Source of the DNA: Burkholderia arboris
Lineage (GTDB): Bacteria; Pseudomonadota; Gammaproteobacteria; Burkholderiales; Burkholderiaceae
NCBI RefSeq assembly: GCF_902499125.1
Contig: NZ_CABVPX010000026.1
Coordinates: forward strand, 1-64,000
Direction of reading: 5' to 3'
DNA length: 64,000 nt
The stretch's first letter is position 1, and the number at the start of each line of letters is the position of its first letter. Made by a program: the position numbers and the translations under genes. Of this stretch, positions 59,382 to 64,000 are shown one piece after another. The notes under the pieces are model-generated. The model was given only the letters and a program-made list of their open reading frames with translations, did not search any database and had not been told where the DNA came from.

Positions 59382-60149
59382 TCAGGAGCCCTTGAACAGC
59401 GAAGGCGCGTCGGCGGGCGATACCGGCGCCACGGCGGCCGGCGCGGACGCCGCGCCAGAGGTCGACGACGCGGGCACCGGCTGCGCGGCGGCGCCGGCCG
59501 AGGCGGGCGCCGGTGCGGTGGTCGCGCCGCTTGCCGGGTGTTCGTGCGAATTGACGAGGCGGCGGACGTCACGGTCGGCGACGGTCGGCGGTGCGCTGAC
59601 GACGCTCGGCTTGCGACGGCGCTCGGCGGCCGCGAGACGTTCCTTCTGCTCCTCGGGGAGTTGCTGGTAGGCCTTCCACGCGCGCTCGCGTGCCTGCGCG
59701 GACAGCTCCTTCGCGCTCTGGTAGTTCTCGCGCGCGACGCGGCGCTGCTCGGGCGTCATCTTGGCCCATTCGGCCATCCGGTCCTGCAGGCGCTTTTGGT
59801 CATCGGGCGACAACTTCGCGAAACGCGATGCGATCTTCAGCCATTTGCGCTTGCGGGCGTCGCTGAAGCCGTCCCACTGGTCGGCGAACGGCGCGAGTGC
59901 CGCGCGCTGCGCCGGCGTGAGGCGCGCCCACGACAGCGGGCCGTTGGCGGCCGGCAGCGGCAGGGGCAGGGGCAGCGCAGGGAGTTCGGTGGTCAGCCCG
60001 GTCGCGGCCGAAGCGGGCGCGGCAGGGCTGTTGGCCGCGACGGTGGTCGTCGCGGGGGCCGGGTGGAATCGGGGATAGGTGGCGACGTAGGAAACGGCGA
60101 TTGCGATCACGCATCCGAAAAATACGGCCAGGCCGCGCTTCTGACTCAC
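59382..60149 (-). CDS. DUF3106 domain-containing periplasmic protein
   Basis: 255 residues. An N-terminal hydrophobic helix (LAVFFGCVIAIAVSYVATY) acts as signal or anchor. The DUF3106 region (about residues 78-165) is a helical repeat of LTPAQRAALAPFADQWDGF, LSPDDQKRLQDRMAEWAKM and MTPEQRRVARENYQSAKEL, reminiscent of CpxP/Spy LTxxQ proteins. A Pro/Ala-rich tail follows. The GTG at 60149 has GAGGGG about ten bases before it, and no ATG is available. It sits between DUF3619 and RDD genes behind a sigma factor. A periplasmic sensor role is inference. Confidence 0.78.
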   Translation of the reverse strand: MSQKRGLAVFFGCVIAIAVSYVATYPRFHPAPATTTVAANSPAAPASAATGLTTELPALPLPLPLPAANGPLSWARLTPAQRAALAPFADQWDGFSDARKRKWLKIASRFAKLSPDDQKRLQDRMAEWAKMTPEQRRVARENYQSAKELSAQARERAWKAYQQLPEEQKERLAAAERRRKPSVVSAPPTVADRDVRRLVNSHEHPASGATTAPAPASAGAAAQPVPASSTSGAASAPAAVAPVSPADAPSLFKGS

Positions 60150-60175
60150 CCGTGCGATCCCCTCGTTCTTGTCTG

Positions 60176-60601
60176 TTAGTGGGCGCGCGAAAGATACGCG
60201 TTGAACCCGTGGTCGAGATACGCGTTGAGCGGCAGGTCGTCGCTGAGCATCGCCGCGTCGATGTCGGCGAGTTCGGCGGTGCGCTGCATGTCTTCCCAGT
60301 AGGCGATGCCGACGAGCCCCGCGAGCAGCAGCGCGAGCGGCCACGCGCGCAGCAGGCGGCGCGCGAACGACCCTTGCGGGCGGTTCACGGGCGCCGTGCC
60401 GTACGCACCGGCCGCGCCGGCGAAGGCCGGCACGAACACCGGCGCGGTCGCGGCTTCGGGCTTCTTGCGCGCGAGCGCAGCCCGGCGGGCGGCGGCCAGA
60501 CGGTCGGTGGTCGCGGCCGGCAGGGCGGTCGCGCGCTCGTCCAGCGCGCGGCGCACCTTCAGCGCGAATTCGTGTTCTCGGTTTTCGGGAGCGGAGCTCA
60601 T
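60176..60601 (-). CDS. DUF3619 family protein (probable sigma-partner membrane protein)
   Basis: 141 residues. A basic, helical cytosolic N-terminus (EFALKVRRALDERATAL, RLAAARRAALARKK) of about 85 residues is followed by one transmembrane helix (WPLALLLAGLVGIAYW, near residue 95) and a short outer part. This resembles an anti-sigma factor, and the gene overlaps the sigma factor stop by four bases (ATGA). No zinc-type anti-sigma HxxxCxxC motif is seen. The family is uncharacterised. A role as partner of the sigma factor is inferred from position and topology only. Confidence 0.72.
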   Translation of the reverse strand: MSSAPENREHEFALKVRRALDERATALPAATTDRLAAARRAALARKKPEAATAPVFVPAFAGAAGAYGTAPVNRPQGSFARRLLRAWPLALLLAGLVGIAYWEDMQRTAELADIDAAMLSDDLPLNAYLDHGFNAYLSRAH

Positions 60602-61161
60602 AGCGTGATTCCTTTGGCCTTGAGCGCGTGCGCCAGCGTGTGAGTGGCGCGAGAGCAGTGCGTTTTCACACTGCCTTCGGAGCACCCCATTGCGGCGGCA
60701 GTCTCGGCGACATCCATATCTTCCCAATAACGCATCAGGAACGCTTCCCGTTGACGCGCTGGAAGTTTCTGGATTTCTTCGTCGATCAGGGCCAGAACCT
60801 GCTCTCTTTCGAGGCGGTGCTCGCTGCTCTCGACGCCCGCGTTGTCGTCCGCGGATTCGAGCGTTTCGAGCGGGTCGAAGTCGTCGTCGTCGGTATTGTT
60901 CAGCGACGAGAAGAGCGTCACCCACGTATTGCGGACTTTCTGCCGGCGGAACCAGTCGTGGATCGCGTTCTGCAGGATCCGCTGAAAAAGCAGCGGCAAT
61001 TCGGCCGCCGGCCGGTCGCCGTACTTCTCTGCGAGCTTGATCATCGCGTCCTGCACGATGTCGAGCGACGCATCGTCGTCACGCACGGCGTACGCAGCCT
61101 GCTTGAACGCGCGCCTTTCGACGCCCGCCAGAAAGTCGGCGAGTTCCTTGTCTGATGCCAT
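60598..61161 (-). CDS. RNA polymerase sigma factor, ECF type (sigma-70 family)
   Basis: 187 residues. Sigma region 2 is at about residues 10-75 (FKQAAYAVRDDDASLDIVQDAM, PLLFQRILQNAIHDWFRRQ), region 4 at about 120-175 (KLPARQREAFLMRYWEDM, ETAAAMGCSEGSVKTHCSRATHTL). Regions 1 and 3 are absent, as in ECF factors. ATG 61161 was chosen (MASDKELADF). It overlaps DUF3619 by four bases and heads a four-gene unit. It is divergent from ilvB across a 355-base gap. Its regulon and inducer are unknown. Confidence 0.88.
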   Translation of the reverse strand: MASDKELADFLAGVERRAFKQAAYAVRDDDASLDIVQDAMIKLAEKYGDRPAAELPLLFQRILQNAIHDWFRRQKVRNTWVTLFSSLNNTDDDDFDPLETLESADDNAGVESSEHRLEREQVLALIDEEIQKLPARQREAFLMRYWEDMDVAETAAAMGCSEGSVKTHCSRATHTLAHALKAKGITL

Positions 61162-61516
61162 TCCGTGAAGGTATGCGCTGCGGGCCGCTGCGTGGTGTAA
61201 AAGGTCGAAAAATTTCGTAAAACCCGCGGATGCTATCAAATTTTCGTGCCGCTTGGCACCGGGTTGGGGTCGGCACGTTGCGCGCGAGCCGCGGCGGCGG
61301 GGCGCCGGGCGGCGCGCATGATGCGGTGCGGGATATTTTGCTTGACGACCCCATCGCGACCCGCTATCGTCAATGATTCGCAACATGAAGTGATGGTCTC
61401 ATTTGAGGCTGGCCCAAGAAGCCCGCCCTTCAAACTGGACGCGCCGCTTGAACCCGAGCCACAAGCCCGGCAGAGAGCACCCGATCAATTTTTTGCCGAA
61501 AATTCGAAAGGTCAAA
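61162..61516 (+). promoter_or_regulatory. 355-base divergent region with ilvB promoter and leader
   Basis: On the plus strand TTGACG (61342-61347), a 17-base spacer and TATCGT (61365-61370) form a good sigma70 promoter for ilvB, giving a leader of about 140 bases. An AT-rich stretch toward the sigma factor gene (61198-61245) probably holds its promoter; TTGATA is visible on the minus strand at 61239-61234, without a clear -10. No branched-chain leader peptide or attenuator hairpin was found. The rest is GC-rich with no further feature seen. Confidence 0.5.
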
Positions 61517-63280
61517 ATGAACATGCCCAGCGCGGAATTCTCCACGTCGGAACCCCTTTCCCCTCCCGATAGCGACTCCATCGGCGGTACCGTGCTCATG
61601 AAGGCACTGGCCGACGAAAACGTCGAATTCATCTGGGGCTACCCCGGCGGCTCGGTTCTCTACATCTACGACGAGCTGTACAAGCAAGACAAGATTCAGC
61701 ACGTGCTGGTGCGCCATGAACAGGCGGCCGTGCACGCAGCCGATGCGTATGCGCGCTCCACCGGCAATGTCGGCGTCTGCCTCGTGACGTCGGGCCCCGG
61801 TGTCACCAACGCGGTGACCGGCATCGCAACGGCCTACATGGATTCGATCCCGATGGTCGTGATCAGCGGCCAGGTGCCGACTGCCGCGATCGGCCAGGAC
61901 GCTTTCCAGGAATGCGACACCGTCGGCATCACGCGTCCGTGCGTGAAGCACAACTTCCTCGTGAAGGACGTGCGCGACCTCGCGGAAACCGTCAAGAAGG
62001 CGTTCTACATCGCCCGTACCGGCCGTCCGGGCCCGGTGCTGATCGACATCCCGAAGGACATCTCGAAGACGCCGTGCCAGTACGAGCCCGTCAAGAGCGT
62101 GTCGCTGCGTTCGTACAACCCCGTCACGAAGGGCCATTCGGGCCAGATCCGCAAGGCCGTGTCGCTGCTGCTGACGGCGAAGCGTCCTTACATCTATACG
62201 GGTGGCGGCATCATCCTCGCCGACGCGTCGCGTGAACTGAACCAGTTCGCGGACCTGCTCGGCTACCCGGTCACGAACACGCTGATGGGCCTCGGCGGCT
62301 ATCGCGCGTCGGACAAGAAATTCCTCGGCATGCTCGGCATGCACGGCACCTACGAAGCGAACATGGCGATGCAGCACTGCGACGTGCTGATCGCGATCGG
62401 TGCCCGCTTCGACGACCGCGTGATCGGCGACCCGGCGCACTTCGCGTCGCGTCCGCGCAAGATCATCCACATCGACATCGACCCGTCGTCGATCTCGAAG
62501 CGTGTGAAGGTCGACATCCCGATCGTCGGCGACGTGAAGGAGGTGCTGAAGGAGCTGATCGAACAGCTGCAGACGGCCGAGCATGGCCCCGACACCGAGG
62601 CGCTCGCGCAATGGTGGAAGGACATCGAGGGCTGGCGCTCGAAGGACTGCCTGAAGTTCGATCGCGAAAGCGAGATCATCAAGCCGCAGTACGTGGTGGA
62701 GAAGGCGTGGGAGCTGACGGACGGCAATGCGTTCGTGTGCTCGGACGTCGGCCAGCACCAGATGTGGGCTGCGCAGTTCTACCGTTTCAACAAGCCGCGT
62801 CGCTGGATCAACTCCGGCGGCCTCGGCACGATGGGCTTCGGCCTACCGGCAGCGATGGGCGTCAAGATGGCGCACCCGGACGACGACGTGCTGTGCATCA
62901 CGGGCGAAGGCTCGATCCAGATGTGCATCCAGGAACTGTCGACCTGCCTGCAGTACGACACGCCCGTGAAGATCATTTCGCTGAACAACCGCTACCTCGG
63001 CATGGTTCGCCAGTGGCAGCAGATCGAATACAGCAAGCGCTATTCGCATTCGTACATGGATGCGCTGCCGGATTTCGTGAAGCTCGCCGAAGCGTACGGC
63101 CATGTCGGGATGCGAATCGAAAAGACTTCGGATGTGGAGCCGGCGCTGAAGGAAGCGCTGCGCCTGAAGGATCGCACCGTGTTTCTCGACTTCCAGACCG
63201 ATCCGACCGAAAACGTCTGGCCGATGGTACAGGCCGGCAAGGGCATCACCGAGATGCTGCTCGGATCGGAAGATCTGTAA
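61517..63280 (+). CDS. ilvB: acetolactate synthase large subunit
   Basis: 587 residues, the ThDP-dependent catalytic subunit that makes acetolactate or acetohydroxybutyrate, the first shared step of valine, leucine and isoleucine synthesis. Visible are the ThDP-activating Glu in RHEQAAVHAADAYAR, TSGPGVTN, the FAD-linked middle domain with GARFDDRVIG, and the ThDP motif GEGSIQMCIQELSTC ending SLNN. The usual GDG is GEG here (Glu464). ATG 61517 has AAAGG six bases before it; ATG 61523 is possible. ilvN and ilvC follow, the standard order. Confidence 0.96.
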   Translation: MNMPSAEFSTSEPLSPPDSDSIGGTVLMKALADENVEFIWGYPGGSVLYIYDELYKQDKIQHVLVRHEQAAVHAADAYARSTGNVGVCLVTSGPGVTNAVTGIATAYMDSIPMVVISGQVPTAAIGQDAFQECDTVGITRPCVKHNFLVKDVRDLAETVKKAFYIARTGRPGPVLIDIPKDISKTPCQYEPVKSVSLRSYNPVTKGHSGQIRKAVSLLLTAKRPYIYTGGGIILADASRELNQFADLLGYPVTNTLMGLGGYRASDKKFLGMLGMHGTYEANMAMQHCDVLIAIGARFDDRVIGDPAHFASRPRKIIHIDIDPSSISKRVKVDIPIVGDVKEVLKELIEQLQTAEHGPDTEALAQWWKDIEGWRSKDCLKFDRESEIIKPQYVVEKAWELTDGNAFVCSDVGQHQMWAAQFYRFNKPRRWINSGGLGTMGFGLPAAMGVKMAHPDDDVLCITGEGSIQMCIQELSTCLQYDTPVKIISLNNRYLGMVRQWQQIEYSKRYSHSYMDALPDFVKLAEAYGHVGMRIEKTSDVEPALKEALRLKDRTVFLDFQTDPTENVWPMVQAGKGITEMLLGSEDL

Positions 63281-63393
63281 CGGCGCGACGCGCGCTTGGG
63301 CCCGGATGCGGCCGCCTTCACGAAGGGCGGTGCGGCACGCGGCGGCGCGCGGCGCGAGTGAATCGACACGGACACATTCTGGAAGAAGCGAAC

Positions 63394-63885
63394 ATGAGAC
63401 ACATCATTTCCGTCCTGCTGGAGAACGAACCGGGCGCGCTGTCGCGCGTGGTCGGCCTGTTTTCCGCACGCGGCTACAACATCGAAACCTTGACGGTGGC
63501 GCCGACCGAAGACCAATCGCTGTCGCGGCTCACCATCGTTTCCATTGGCTCCGACGACGTGATCGAACAGATCACGAAGCATCTGAACCGCCTTATCGAG
63601 GTGGTGAAAGTGGTGGACCTGACCGACGGTGCACACATCGAACGCGAGCTGATGCTGATCAAGGTACGTGCAGTGGGCAAGGAGCGTGAAGAAATGAAGC
63701 GGATGTCGGATATTTTCCGCGGCCGCATCATCGACGTGACCGAAAAGACCTACACGATCGAATTGACGGGCGCGAGCGACAAGCTCGACGCATTCATCCA
63801 GGGGCTGGACGCGGGCGCGATCCTGGAGACCGTGCGCACCGGCAGCTCCGGCATCGGACGCGGCGAGCGCATCCTGAAGGTGTGA
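63394..63885 (+). CDS. ilvN: acetolactate synthase small (regulatory) subunit
   Basis: 163 residues. An N-terminal ACT domain binds valine for feedback inhibition (HIISVLLENEPGALSRVVGLFSARGYNIETLTVAP), and the C-terminal domain (about residues 80-160) activates the large subunit (RELMLIKVRA, FRGRIIDVTEKTYTIELTG). The length is standard for IlvH/IlvN-type subunits. It lies 113 bases after ilvB and 94 before ilvC. Confidence 0.96.
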   Translation: MRHIISVLLENEPGALSRVVGLFSARGYNIETLTVAPTEDQSLSRLTIVSIGSDDVIEQITKHLNRLIEVVKVVDLTDGAHIERELMLIKVRAVGKEREEMKRMSDIFRGRIIDVTEKTYTIELTGASDKLDAFIQGLDAGAILETVRTGSSGIGRGERILKV

Positions 63886-63979
63886 TGCCCAAAGGCACGC
63901 CGGGTGCGCCGTCATGTCCCGGCCCGCAGTACTCCATCCGAACGAATTGTTGAATTTTTGAATTAGCGAAGGAACCATC

Positions 63980-64000
63980 ATGAACGTTTTCTACGACAAA
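63980..64000 (+). CDS. ilvC: ketol-acid reductoisomerase, first seven codons (runs off right edge)
   Basis: ATG 63980 preceded by GAAGGAACC encodes MNVFYDK, the usual beta-proteobacterial IlvC start, directly downstream of ilvN. IlvC converts acetolactate to dihydroxyisovalerate with NADPH. Only seven codons are in the window, so the call depends on the gene order. Confidence 0.8.

Noticed and set aside
61392..61572. Leader peptide or attenuator for ilvB (a small frame starting MVSFEAGPRS)
   Set aside because: It is not enriched in Leu, Val or Ile codons, overlaps the ilvB start out of frame, and no alternative hairpins were seen.
1..64000. CRISPR arrays, tRNA or rRNA genes, prophage or integrase genes
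   Set aside because: No regularly spaced repeats, tRNA-like cloverleaf sequences, rRNA segments or recombinase motifs were recognised on either strand.

Overview
The window is a stretch of about 68% GC beta-proteobacterial chromosome. Gene content and order (sigma factor - ilvB - ilvN - ilvC, purD - hemF - nadD - rsfS - rlmH - maf - rng, kdpFABCDE, a core-LPS cluster with msbA, STM2901/DUF1493 genes) point to Burkholderia, most likely the B. cepacia complex; this is from recognition, not a database search. It is almost entirely core-type sequence: about 60 protein genes, no rRNA or tRNA, no IS element, no CRISPR array.

Layout. 1-5.7 kb: 5' part of an ftsK gene, a META lipoprotein, purT with a small lipoprotein, a lysozyme-inhibitor-like protein, and rhlE with a long leader. 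5.9-11.4 kb: gluQ and trhO (both modify tRNA wobble positions) divergent from dnaE. 11.5-19.4 kb: lipopolysaccharide block with two GT9 transferases (+), convergent waaE-like, GT2 and waaL genes (-), then msbA (+). 19.4-25 kb: RcnB-like protein, FUSC protein, MFS transporter coupled to a PRC-barrel lipoprotein, a low-complexity lipoprotein, yggL. 25.2-26 kb: a small accessory pair, a frameshifted STM2901-family gene plus DUF1493. 26.1-34 kb: a minus-strand housekeeping run (rng, maf, rlmH, rsfS, nadD, hemF, purD, YebC-family, upp). 34.2-36.6 kb: atypical SDR, mgsA, quinone reductase. 36.7-45.2 kb: complete potassium uptake locus with an extra micropeptide ahead of kdpF, a KdpE-like box, and two hairpins between kdpC and kdpD. 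45.4-51.5 kb: DUF333 protein, guanidine exporter gene under a guanidine-II riboswitch, DUF4126 protein with an ABC permease, truncated haemoglobin, AlaX, DUF924. 51.6-56 kb: ArnT-like transferase, SDR, LOG protein with TetR regulator. 56.1-58.7 kb: operon that reads best as PlcP-like phospholipase C, Agt-like glycolipid glycosyltransferase and diacylglycerol kinase, with a Pho-box-like sequence upstream. 58.9-61.2 kb: ECF-type sigma factor operon with DUF3619, DUF3106 and RDD proteins. 61.5 kb to the end: ilvB, ilvN and the first seven codons of ilvC.

The most interesting points are the possible phosphate-starvation lipid-remodelling operon, the guanidine-II riboswitch with two ACGR hairpins in front of gdx/sugE, the single-base T-tract frameshift in the STM2901 gene, and the uncharacterised micropeptide that opens the kdp operon.
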